Assembly (NCBI GenBank): GCA_944389085.1
Contig: CALXLB010000092.1
Span: forward strand, 1 to 48,655
Length of the DNA stretch: 48,655 nucleotides
DNA from: an uncultured Spirochaetaceae bacterium
Lineage (GTDB): Bacteria; Spirochaetota; Spirochaetia; Sphaerochaetales; Sphaerochaetaceae
Direction: 5' to 3'
The translations under genes and the position numbers were made by a program. The notes beneath the pieces were generated by a model. It was given only the letters and a program-made list of their open reading frames with translations. It did no database searches and had not been told where the DNA came from. Below are positions 34,566 to 42,595 of the stretch, one piece after another; the first letter of the stretch is position 1, and the number at the start of each line of letters is the position of its first letter.

Positions 34566-36826
34566 TCTTCAATCCTCCTGATTATGTATATTCTTGAAGT
34601 CCAGTCTCCCAGCATTCTCATTCCATCATGGTGACCGATGCCGGAAAGCTGTTCAACCATTGAGATTCCACCCCATTTAAGCGCATCTCCGGGAATTGTA
34701 TAGCACTCAGCTTCTTCCGGATAGGCATAGATTTCCTTCTCCGGAATTGTATGCCGCCTGGAGAAGACCCTGTAATTGTAGCTGGGGTTTGCATCCGGAA
34801 CAATCAGGCGTTCGGCAGTTGTATTGGGTCTGATTATCTTCTGCAGATAGAGCAGAAGGATGGTGGATCTGTCTTCATCTGCTACTGTCCAGATTGTCCT
34901 GTTTCCATCCTCAACAACCCTGAAACGTCCCGTTTCCAGAATGTGACGGAATGTTTTATAGAAATCAATCTGCTCTTTGTATGCCTTCATATCGGTACGC
35001 GAGAATGATGTCGGATCCATGGAGTAGGAAAGTACGCCGAATGCTGCAATATTGAACCTCGTTTCCCTGTCGACAATACGTCTTGTCGTCGAGTTGGGGG
35101 AGGGGGAGACTGTAGTTGAGATGACGCATTGCGGATACATCAGCGTAGCTGTACTGAGTATTCTTGCTCTCTCTATCGGGTCTGAGACGCAGCTCGGTGT
35201 GATGGAGGCAGAGACACTCATCATTCCCAGATCGAATCTGGCTCCACCTCCTGCTGATGTTTCAATGTACATCTCCGGACAGCGTTCTCCGATTGCAGAG
35301 AGGATTCTGTATAAAGCGCACGCATATTCATGGGCGAACATCCCATAATCTTTGATACCTGTGAGAGTATAAAGATCTGAATAATGTCTGTTCATATCCC
35401 ATCTGAGATAATCCAGATGTACAAGACCCGCTATTTTAACGATTGTGGAGATAATCCAATCCTGTACATCATATCTTGTGATATCGAGGATCTCTTCGTG
35501 TCTGCCCTCTGCATTTGTCTCGCCATCGCGTCCGATAATCCATTCCGGATGGGCTTTATACAGCATTGATTTCACACTGACAGCTTCGGGTTCGAACCAG
35601 AGCCCGAAGAGAAGCCCCTTGCGATGCACGGCTGCAGCAAGTTCTGTAAGTCCAGATGGTATCTTCTGGGTATTCACATGCCAGTCGCCAAGACTTGTCC
35701 TGTCATTGCTTCTGGCACCGAACCAGCCATCATTGACAAGAACCCCTTCGCATCCCATCTCAGCAGCGCCTTTTGCGATTTCCATGACGGCGGACTCTGT
35801 GGTGGAGAATCTGACAGCTTCCCATGTGTCGAGCATCAGAGGTCTCATTCTCTCTTTCCAGGAAGAACGGAGGATTGAAGTGAGAATGAATGCTTTGATT
35901 CTGTCTCCCGCCTCTTCCGGTCCGTTTGTACTGAATGTCATGACAGCTTCCGGAGATTCGAAGCTTTCTCCTTTCTCCAGAACCCATGAGAACATATCGG
36001 GATTGATTCCCCAGACAACATGAGTCATGCCATGTTCTGTCACAGAGGCACTCATTCTGTGGGGACCGGAATAGACGAGGTTCAGCGCATAGCAGCTGCC
36101 ATCATTTTGTACAAGCATGAATGCAGGATTCGCTTCCGCAGAGGAACCAAGCTTACGGCTTTCTGAGATGAATGTGCCGCTTTCAAGGACTGTTGTACGT
36201 TTATCCATCTCCCTTCCCCAGGCTCCTCCGAGTGTTATGGCTTTTATCCCTGTTTCTCTGAAATCAAGCTGTGCGGAAGAGAGGGCACGCACACGTATGG
36301 TTGATGAAGAGAGATTGGTGATGGTACTTCTTCTGACAATCGTATCTGTAGAAGGAAAAACTGTATAAGTAAGAACCAGTTCTATTTTGCGGAGGCTGTC
36401 CTGAAATACAAGTTCCAGATTTTCCGCTTCGCTGTAAGGATCTTTTGCCTGAGGCTGTGATAAACCTTTGAAGGGTTTTATACCGTTTCCGGTTTTCCCT
36501 TCCTTGAATTTCAGATTGAGAGTTCTCTCGCCATCGCTTCCGATTGATACTGCTACAGAGGGCGTACGGTAATCACCGCGGCCTTCTGCGGAGAATTCAA
36601 GCATCGCATCGTCAAGGACAAGTGTCTTGAAAGCTCTGTCCGTATATGTTCCCATACCGGCCCTGGCATAGCGTTTCTCGCTCAAAGCCGGTACGCTTGA
36701 AGCAGCATCGCGGAGCTTTGCCCCATAGTAGATATGCTCCGCATGGCCTGTTTCGAGGATGCGGATTATATAGCTTGTATTCTGTGTTGAAAGATGGAAT
36801 ATGCTATCTTGCAATGCTTCAATCAT
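34562..36826 (-). CDS. Glycoside hydrolase family 36 (alpha-galactosidase-like), divergent active site
   Basis: The 754-residue cytoplasmic protein has the GH36 layout: N-terminal beta-supersandwich to ~320, TIM barrel, C-terminal beta-domain. Conserved pieces are VNDGWFGAR, GDWHVNTQKIPSGL, FGLWFEPEAV, the nucleophile in YLRWDMNR (Asp477) and the acid/base in CVSDP (Asp549). The canonical substrate loop CSGGGGRFD reads SAGGGARFD (Ser524 in place of Cys), and the usual HVS-PNHQTGR reads TVSPSPNSTTRR. Specificity may thus differ from plain alpha-galactosidase (for example GalNAc or another hexoside). It overlaps gpsA by 4 nt and is divergent from the 390-aa gene. Confidence 0.87.
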   Translation of the reverse strand: MIEALQDSIFHLSTQNTSYIIRILETGHAEHIYYGAKLRDAASSVPALSEKRYARAGMGTYTDRAFKTLVLDDAMLEFSAEGRGDYRTPSVAVSIGSDGERTLNLKFKEGKTGNGIKPFKGLSQPQAKDPYSEAENLELVFQDSLRKIELVLTYTVFPSTDTIVRRSTITNLSSSTIRVRALSSAQLDFRETGIKAITLGGAWGREMDKRTTVLESGTFISESRKLGSSAEANPAFMLVQNDGSCYALNLVYSGPHRMSASVTEHGMTHVVWGINPDMFSWVLEKGESFESPEAVMTFSTNGPEEAGDRIKAFILTSILRSSWKERMRPLMLDTWEAVRFSTTESAVMEIAKGAAEMGCEGVLVNDGWFGARSNDRTSLGDWHVNTQKIPSGLTELAAAVHRKGLLFGLWFEPEAVSVKSMLYKAHPEWIIGRDGETNAEGRHEEILDITRYDVQDWIISTIVKIAGLVHLDYLRWDMNRHYSDLYTLTGIKDYGMFAHEYACALYRILSAIGERCPEMYIETSAGGGARFDLGMMSVSASITPSCVSDPIERARILSTATLMYPQCVISTTVSPSPNSTTRRIVDRETRFNIAAFGVLSYSMDPTSFSRTDMKAYKEQIDFYKTFRHILETGRFRVVEDGNRTIWTVADEDRSTILLLYLQKIIRPNTTAERLIVPDANPSYNYRVFSRRHTIPEKEIYAYPEEAECYTIPGDALKWGGISMVEQLSGIGHHDGMRMLGDWTSRIYIIRRIED

Positions 36827-36899
36827 GGATAACCTCTGGAATTTGCTTTAGAATAATATTAACTCAGATTGTCAGCTTTGTCGCCAAAAAGGAGGTTCT

Positions 36900-38072
36900 A
36901 TGGATATCAGAAGGCTATCTCTCTGGGAAGGCCGCTATGCAACATATATGTCCAATGATATCTTCTCCGCTCTTGTGGAAGACCAGGGGGAGGTCCTTCT
37001 TGAGCTGACATCCCGTACTTTATCAGGAGCAAGGATAAATGCTCTTGCTCTTCCATATTTCAGAGGTACTGGATCTGGGGTGCTTTCCGATGAGAATGGT
37101 GAATGGTGGCAGAACAGTGCAGCTCTGTATCAGGCAGGCGGAGGTTATTTCACATTTCCTTTCTCCTCATCTGAACATATAAATTCAGTGAGTACTTATT
37201 GGACGCTCAGACGCTATGGCACTGAAGAGGAGCATGGTGGTGTCTGGCGGCTTTCAGAGATGAAGAGCCGAGAAGAAGGAAACCGATTCCATCTGCAGAA
37301 GCTTGATCTTCTGCTGCCGAGGCATCCTGTTCTTTATACTGCACTGAGGATCACTAATTCAGGAGAAGAGGAGCTCAGAGGTTCTCTTTCCTGGCATAGC
37401 ATGCTCTCCTCTCCGCTTCTGGAAACAGGTTCCCTGATTTCCTCCAATGCCAGATACTGGACTGCATATGCACTTTCACGCCGTGAATCGGGAGTGAATA
37501 GATTCATGCCAGGAGTTGTCTTCGATGATCTGAAGCACGCGCCTCTGGTTCGTGGAGGCAATGCAGATGCGGGCTTTGTTCCCCCTCCGACAGGAACTTA
37601 TGATTACATGATTGGCAAGATTTCCGAGAAAAGTCCCGTCGGGTGGGCCGCTCTTAATAATCCGAAGTGTCAGCTTCTGTATTTTATGTTCACACCTAAA
37701 AACCCAGAGGAGAATCTCTTCGTTTTTCCCAATGTCGACATTGCTGAGAACTATCTTGGCAGAATGGATGCTCCCTGGGCTCTCTTTGACGGGGGTACTC
37801 CTGAAATACGTGCTGTCACGCTAGGTTTCAATACTGGGCCAAAAGGTACGAAGAATCTCTCTCTGCAGCCAGGGCAGTCCTGTACAGCCTTCATCGGCAA
37901 CGGATTCATAAGCTACGATAATCCCAGGATAGGGCTTGGCTTCTATTCTGCGGAATTCACCGAAGAAGGTGTTGTCTTCAAACGTACGAAAAGCTGGGCT
38001 CTGATGCCGGCGGATTATCGTTTTACCGCGCTCAGGACTTTGCTGAAGAAGCTTTCGGAGAACAAGGATTAA
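36900..38072 (+). CDS. Uncharacterised 390-aa protein, probable mutarotase-like or carbohydrate-related fold
   Basis: I do not recognise a named family. The protein is cytoplasmic (no signal), beta-rich throughout, with aromatic stretches (GGGYFTFPFSSSEHIN, YWTLRRYGTEEEHGG) and HPVLYTALRITNSGEEELRG, which resembles strand pairs in galactose-mutarotase-like or glycoside-hydrolase N-terminal beta-supersandwich domains. A very strong AAGGAGG site lies 4-5 nt before the ATG. It is divergent from the GH36 gene (73 bp apart), so a role with the same sugar, such as epimerase or binding protein, is reasonable but not shown. Its last 4 bases overlap the convergent beta-barrel gene. Confidence 0.6.
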   Translation: MDIRRLSLWEGRYATYMSNDIFSALVEDQGEVLLELTSRTLSGARINALALPYFRGTGSGVLSDENGEWWQNSAALYQAGGGYFTFPFSSSEHINSVSTYWTLRRYGTEEEHGGVWRLSEMKSREEGNRFHLQKLDLLLPRHPVLYTALRITNSGEEELRGSLSWHSMLSSPLLETGSLISSNARYWTAYALSRRESGVNRFMPGVVFDDLKHAPLVRGGNADAGFVPPPTGTYDYMIGKISEKSPVGWAALNNPKCQLLYFMFTPKNPEENLFVFPNVDIAENYLGRMDAPWALFDGGTPEIRAVTLGFNTGPKGTKNLSLQPGQSCTAFIGNGFISYDNPRIGLGFYSAEFTEEGVVFKRTKSWALMPADYRFTALRTLLKKLSENKD

Positions 38073-38635
38073 TCCAGAAGGTAAGCAACAACAGGTATCA
38101 CTATTGCTGTCGCTGGAAAACGGAATGTGACCCCGGCATAACCCATGACGGATAAGCCGAAACTGTCTCGGCTTTCAGAGAGCAGACTGAAGTTCGGATA
38201 CAGCGTGGTTCCCAGTGCAAAGCCTGCAATGCTGTTCTTGCCGAATCCCAGGGTGAATGCTGCATCCAGTCCAGGACCAAGGCCTACAGCTGTATTATTC
38301 TCATCAGCTTCTGCGACAATGCAGGGCCCGAGAATGATGTCAAACGCCATCATATCATTGATTCTGAATTCCATGGCAAGTCCGAATACTGAACCGATGA
38401 AGATGGGAATATCATTAGGTTTGCTGATGCCTATAGCGAAATCCGTATGAGTACCGAACCCGATACTGACATTCCGGCTGACATCAGGAAGATAGCTGTA
38501 AGTTCCATTGAATCCGATCAGAGCGGCATCTGATCTGGAAGAATAGCCTGCATTTATACCTATGAAGCCGAAATCTCTTGCGGCAAGAGGAAGTGAAAGC
38601 AGAATTACAATGACAATCACGATGAATTTCCGCAT
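38069..38635 (-). CDS. Small exported protein, likely outer-membrane beta-barrel
   Basis: The 188-residue protein starts with a signal peptide (MRKFIVIVIVILLSLPLAA, cut before RDFGF). The rest is made of short amphipathic strands rich in Gly, Asn, Phe and Tyr (FGFIGINAGYSSRSD, YAGVTFRFPATA), as in small outer-membrane beta-barrels. The start at 38635 is chosen because CAGGAG lies 5 nt before that ATG; the longer frame to 38662 lacks a site. It is divergent, only 33 bp apart, from the MBL-fold gene. No specific family is recognised. Confidence 0.6.
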   Translation of the reverse strand: MRKFIVIVIVILLSLPLAARDFGFIGINAGYSSRSDAALIGFNGTYSYLPDVSRNVSIGFGTHTDFAIGISKPNDIPIFIGSVFGLAMEFRINDMMAFDIILGPCIVAEADENNTAVGLGPGLDAAFTLGFGKNSIAGFALGTTLYPNFSLLSESRDSFGLSVMGYAGVTFRFPATAIVIPVVAYLLD

Positions 38636-38668
38636 ACGTTCTCCTGTGAGATATTGTATCATACAATC

Positions 38669-39544
38669 ATGTATGAACTTATTCAGGTAGCAGATAGGAC
38701 ATATTATATCCAGAGTCCTGCAAAGATTGGTCTGTACAGGCTTTCAGAGCACGATGTCTGTCTGATAGACAGTGGCAGCGATAAAGATGCAGGGCGTAAA
38801 GTCCGGCAGATTCTCGACAGGAATAACTGGCAGCTGAAGGCAATCTATAACACTCATTCCAATGCCGATCATATCGGAGGAAATAAATATCTGCAGAATC
38901 AGACGGGATGCAGGATATATGCACCAGGTATAGAGGAATGCTTCACACGCTATCCCGTTCTTGAGCCATCATTTCTCTATGGTGGTTATCCGATGAAGGA
39001 TCTCCGGCATAAGTTCCTGATGGCTGAAACAAGCGATGTCCTGCCTCTTTCTGATGATGTGATTCCTGAAGGCTTTGAAATCATTCCGCTTCCTGGGCAT
39101 TTTTTCGATATGGTGGGCTTCAGAACTCCTGATGATGTGGTTTTCCTGGCAGATTGCCTTGCCTCCCGTGAAACTCTCAGCAAGTATGGAATACCGTTCA
39201 TTTATGATGTTGCTGCCTACCTTGAGACTCTTGAGATGGTAAGCGGACTGGAAGCGAAGGTGTTCGTTCCTTCCCATGCGGAGGCTTCTGATGATATTTC
39301 AGAGCTTGCCCGGTTCAATATAGAAAAGACGGAAGAAGTAGGCGAGAGGATTGTGGAACTCTGCAGCTCTCCGCTGAACTTCGAAACAATTCTGCAGAAA
39401 CTTTTTACTTTCTATGGCCTTACTATGAATATGCAGCAGTATGTACTTGTCGGAAGTACTGTCCGCTCCTATCTTTCCTGGCTTAAGGACAGTGGAAAGC
39501 TAAATACAGAGTTCAGAGGTAATATGCTGCTATGGGAAAGATGA
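38669..39544 (+). CDS. MBL-fold metallo-hydrolase
   Basis: The 291-residue cytoplasmic protein has the metallo-beta-lactamase fold: a strand-rich start (YELIQVADRTYYIQSPAKIG), VCLIDSGSDKDAGRKV, metal motif NTHSNADHIGGN, LPGHFFDMVGF, VFLADCLASRE and PSHAE. In the HxHxDH motif the second His is Asn here. The ATG at 38669 fits family N-termini; no Shine-Dalgarno precedes it and a TATCAT hexamer ends 6 nt upstream, so the mRNA may be leaderless. The next gene overlaps by ATGA. The substrate is unknown. Confidence 0.82.
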   Translation: MYELIQVADRTYYIQSPAKIGLYRLSEHDVCLIDSGSDKDAGRKVRQILDRNNWQLKAIYNTHSNADHIGGNKYLQNQTGCRIYAPGIEECFTRYPVLEPSFLYGGYPMKDLRHKFLMAETSDVLPLSDDVIPEGFEIIPLPGHFFDMVGFRTPDDVVFLADCLASRETLSKYGIPFIYDVAAYLETLEMVSGLEAKVFVPSHAEASDDISELARFNIEKTEEVGERIVELCSSPLNFETILQKLFTFYGLTMNMQQYVLVGSTVRSYLSWLKDSGKLNTEFRGNMLLWER

Positions 39545-40983
39545 AACAGCTTGCAGTGCTTGTCATTATCCTTCTTTCGGCTTGCACGCTTTTTGCAGAT
39601 GAACTCAGAACATGGAACTATACAGACAGCTTCGGAGATATTACTGATTCGCTTTACATAGGCCCAGAAGCATCGAAACACGGGACATTCTCCAATAGTG
39701 CAACCACAGACAGCGAACTGCGTTGGAATATTGCGGTTGATAACAGCGATGTTGCCTTCTTTCTGTATGAATATGGTTCTACACAACTGAGAGGATCTTC
39801 AGGATTCCCTGATAAATATGACATTCTGGTGAAAGATGGTGATGGTATTGTTCATACTTTCCATGGCAGCAATTTCAGCGATCGCATCTTGCTGGATAAA
39901 TCAAGCGCTGGAGAGATGAGAGATGTCATGAAGAAAGATGGGATTATCAGGATCGTGATCAATGAGGATACACGTTACACCGCCTCAACGTATAATCTGG
40001 GTTCTCTTGATTGTTCTGGTTTTTCTGATCTCTATAAAAAGGCCTTCGGAGTCGTGACAGAAATCGTGGCAGAAAGCCATGTGATGGAAGAGGCTAGCAA
40101 ATACATTGAAGGATACGAGGAAGATCTTAGAAGCATGTGCAATCTTGTTCTCTCTGTATCTGATGCAGATGGCATGAAAGCCACAGATAGCGATGGCATT
40201 GATTACGCTTCGGTGAGACTGGAGGCAGCTTATGGTGTGACACACACAGCAACCGCTTCCCTCTATATTGATTCTTCTCTGATTGCCAGGAAATCAATTC
40301 AGTTCATTCCTGAAAATGATAATACGCTGATTGAGGTTTCTCTTGGCCTTGATGATACTGTCGACAACGCTCTTGATATCCTGCACTCTGTACTGGATGA
40401 GATTGATGCTGAACGGAAGGCAGAGCAGGAGAAAGCTGCAAGCGATAGTTCTGGTAAGAAATATGAAGTCTCTGTGGCCACTGTAAAGCATAAACCTGCT
40501 GGAATAACCATAGGGCTTAATGCTGGGTACTATGGCTCTATGCTGGGTACTGATTATTTGCGATTTGGTGCTTCTTTTACGTATTTGCCTGCTTCTATGG
40601 GTGGACTGGGGATAGGCTTCCGTCTTGATAGCGCATTATACACAGTCACTGGCTATGGTATTGGCTATCCTGGGTATGATATCACGGCTTCCGTTTATTT
40701 TGGCGGGGTTGTCGGTGATTTGGGAAGAGTGGGAATTGTCCTTGATACAGCATATGGGATTGGCTATGGAAAAGCAGTTTCCAGCGAAGGTGAAACAATC
40801 AACGGTTTTCTGGCAAGAATGATTCTTGGAATGGGATTCCGTTTTGCCAGTGGCTTCGAAATTGCTGTGGAACTCATGATGGATATGCTGTCATACAATT
40901 ATTACGATCCTTTCTGGGATGATATGACTTTGGGCATAGATCTCAGCTTGGTTCCTATGATTTCCTGCAGATATTGCTTCTGA
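39541..40983 (+). CDS. Exported protein with C-terminal beta-barrel-like region
   Basis: The ~480-residue protein has a signal peptide (MKQLAVLVIILLSACTLFA, cut before DELRTW). The middle contains ordinary globular sequence and a short charged helix (DEIDAERKAEQEKAASDSSGKK, near residue 300). From ~325 on, repeated Gly/Tyr/aromatic strands (GLNAGYYGSM, GYGIGYPGYDITASVYFGG) ending in a terminal Phe suggest an outer-membrane beta-barrel. I chose the ATG at 39541, which overlaps the MBL stop as ATGA; an ATG at 39532 is an alternative. It is convergent with the AraC gene (5 bp apart). No family recognised; surface or envelope role inferred. Confidence 0.6.
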   Translation: MKQLAVLVIILLSACTLFADELRTWNYTDSFGDITDSLYIGPEASKHGTFSNSATTDSELRWNIAVDNSDVAFFLYEYGSTQLRGSSGFPDKYDILVKDGDGIVHTFHGSNFSDRILLDKSSAGEMRDVMKKDGIIRIVINEDTRYTASTYNLGSLDCSGFSDLYKKAFGVVTEIVAESHVMEEASKYIEGYEEDLRSMCNLVLSVSDADGMKATDSDGIDYASVRLEAAYGVTHTATASLYIDSSLIARKSIQFIPENDNTLIEVSLGLDDTVDNALDILHSVLDEIDAERKAEQEKAASDSSGKKYEVSVATVKHKPAGITIGLNAGYYGSMLGTDYLRFGASFTYLPASMGGLGIGFRLDSALYTVTGYGIGYPGYDITASVYFGGVVGDLGRVGIVLDTAYGIGYGKAVSSEGETINGFLARMILGMGFRFASGFEIAVELMMDMLSYNYYDPFWDDMTLGIDLSLVPMISCRYCF

Positions 40984-40988
40984 ACCAG

Positions 40989-41885
40989 TCATCGTGAAGT
41001 CTCTTCATCCCTTTTTCTCTTCCGGAACTCTCTTGGCCCTGTCCCTGTATATGCTGTGAACGAAGAGGAGAAGCGAGAAAGACTTGAAAAGCCGACAGCT
41101 TCTGCAATTTCATGGATGGGGACAGAGCTTCCTGTAAGCAGGATCTTCGCATGTTCCATTTTCATCTCCCTTACTTTCTGCCCCGGCGATTTGTGATAGA
41201 GATTATTGCAGATACGCGTGAGCTGCGAACGGCTGCAGTTCATTATTCTGGCAAGATCCTCCACTTTCCATGCTTCTCCCATGTTTTTTGCCACCTTGCT
41301 CCAGAGGTCTGCGAGCTGGCTGTGGTGAATCTGGCTATCCAGGCTTCCTGTAGGCCGTATAGCACGATGGATGATCAGAGTAAGCAGCTCGGCGGAAAGT
41401 TCTATAGATTTAAGGCTTGTGCTTCCTTCATAAAGATCTTCTTCTATGATGTTTTTTATGAGTTCTCTTACAAGGAGAGTCTCCCTTTTTGAGTCAATCT
41501 GGAAAATACTGTAATCTTCTATTGTATCCGGGATGAGGCTTGATCCTTCTGAGAACAGAAGCCAGAGCTGTTCCCATGGTTCCGGGCCTACAGTCTCTTC
41601 CCTGTGGCCTTGACCACTGGGTGATGAGACGAAGACATCTCCGGGACCAGTAATGAAAGTCGTGTCATCTTCCATTATGAATCTGCCTCTCCCCGAGAGC
41701 GTGATCACAAGCGCGCTGAAACCTCTGGAGGATATCCTTTCCACATAGAAATCCACATCATGGCTGCCATAGCCGCCATGCCTTGCCATCACCAGCCGGA
41801 ATGGATACACATCCAGGATTCTTGACGACAGGTGCCATTGTTCAAAACGTTTCGGCGAATGAATGATTTCTTTGGAATATTTCAT
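40989..41885 (-). CDS. AraC family transcriptional regulator
   Basis: The 298-residue protein has an N-terminal cupin sensor (ISSRGFSALVITLSGRGRF, ITGPGDVFVSSPSGQGH) and a C-terminal double helix-turn-helix (VEDLARIMNCSRSQLTRICN, IHEIAEAVGFSSLSRFSSSF). It is divergent from the ABC sugar operon and is its likely activator, binding sugar through the cupin. On its own strand TATAAT ends 6 nt before the ATG with no Shine-Dalgarno, so it too may be leaderless, and its -35 region overlaps one of two direct repeats that look like AraC half-sites, which would give autoregulation. Confidence 0.9.
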   Translation of the reverse strand: MKYSKEIIHSPKRFEQWHLSSRILDVYPFRLVMARHGGYGSHDVDFYVERISSRGFSALVITLSGRGRFIMEDDTTFITGPGDVFVSSPSGQGHREETVGPEPWEQLWLLFSEGSSLIPDTIEDYSIFQIDSKRETLLVRELIKNIIEEDLYEGSTSLKSIELSAELLTLIIHRAIRPTGSLDSQIHHSQLADLWSKVAKNMGEAWKVEDLARIMNCSRSQLTRICNNLYHKSPGQKVREMKMEHAKILLTGSSVPIHEIAEAVGFSSLSRFSSSFTAYTGTGPREFRKRKRDEETSR

Positions 41886-41915
41886 GGAAAAATTATATAT
41901 CGAATCTGTCAGATG

Positions 41916-41945
41916 CTACAAATCATAAACTTTTCACTACAAATC
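41916..41945. promoter_or_regulatory. Direct repeat CTACAAATC x2, candidate AraC operator
   Basis: CTACAAATC occurs at 41916-41924 and 41937-41945, 21 bp start to start, i.e. two helical turns on the same face. This matches the way AraC proteins bind two tandem half-sites. The right copy sits where the -35 of the ABC operon would be (a TATAGA hexamer is at 41958-41963); the left copy overlaps the -35 of the araC-type gene. Confidence 0.55.
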
Positions 41946-42005
41946 CCGGTAGAGAAATATAGATAGCCACTGTTACTCTGAAACCATATTACCGGAGGTG
42001 TATCA

Positions 42006-42578
42006 ATGGCTGAGTTTCCATATGATCCATGGCAGAAGTGCAAGACTATAAGCGGTCTTGCAGCAGATCTTGTTATTTCCGCATTGCAGAAGGAAATCAG
42101 AAGAGGGCATGAGGAGAATGCCGCGACACTCGCATATGAGATGATGATTACAAGCGAGGATATGGAGGATTATCTCTGGTTCCGTCTTAGAACCATCAGC
42201 GTGGAAGATGTAGGTTTCGCAAATCCATATGCTCCTGTGCTTATCGGTGAGCTTGATCAGATGAGAAGAGTGACCAAACAGCCGGGAGACCGCGGTCTTC
42301 TTGCTATTCATGCAGTACGCTATCTCTGCAAGAGCCAGAAGGACAGATCCAGCGATGAGATGTACAACTGGATTATGAAGGAATACAAAGCTGGCAATCT
42401 CAGGCCGCAGATTCCTGATTACGCTATCGATAAGCACACTCTTCAGGGCCAGCAGGAAGGCAGAAATGAGGATGATTTCTATGCGGAGGGTTCCAAAGTC
42501 TATCCTGAGTGGGAAGGAAGGGACACGACATATCGTGAAAGGATCCTGAAGATTCTTGCTGAAGAGAAGACAAAATAA
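42006..42578 (+). CDS. Free-standing RarA/MgsA C-terminal-like domain protein
   Basis: The 190-residue protein resembles only the C-terminal part of RarA/MgsA-type replication-recombination ATPases: the ISALQKEIRRGHEENAATLAYEMM helix pair and FRLRTISVEDVGFANPYAPV correspond to 'lhks.rGsdpdaalyw' and 'ria.EDiGladp' of that family. There is no Walker A or B, so it cannot be the AAA+ enzyme itself. GGAGGTG lies before the ATG, and the sugar-binding protein gene begins 17 nt after its stop, so it is the first gene of the ABC importer operon. Why a DNA-maintenance domain should sit there is unclear; a structural or regulatory role is possible. Confidence 0.7.
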   Translation: MAEFPYDPWQKCKTISGLAADLVISALQKEIRRGHEENAATLAYEMMITSEDMEDYLWFRLRTISVEDVGFANPYAPVLIGELDQMRRVTKQPGDRGLLAIHAVRYLCKSQKDRSSDEMYNWIMKEYKAGNLRPQIPDYAIDKHTLQGQQEGRNEDDFYAEGSKVYPEWEGRDTTYRERILKILAEEKTK

Positions 42579-42595
42579 AAAAGGAGATATTTGAA

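Noticed and set aside
38669-39544. Inactive MBL protein because of the HxN change in the metal motif
   Set aside because: I recall this HSNADH form as recurring in a subgroup of MBL proteins, so loss of activity cannot be concluded.
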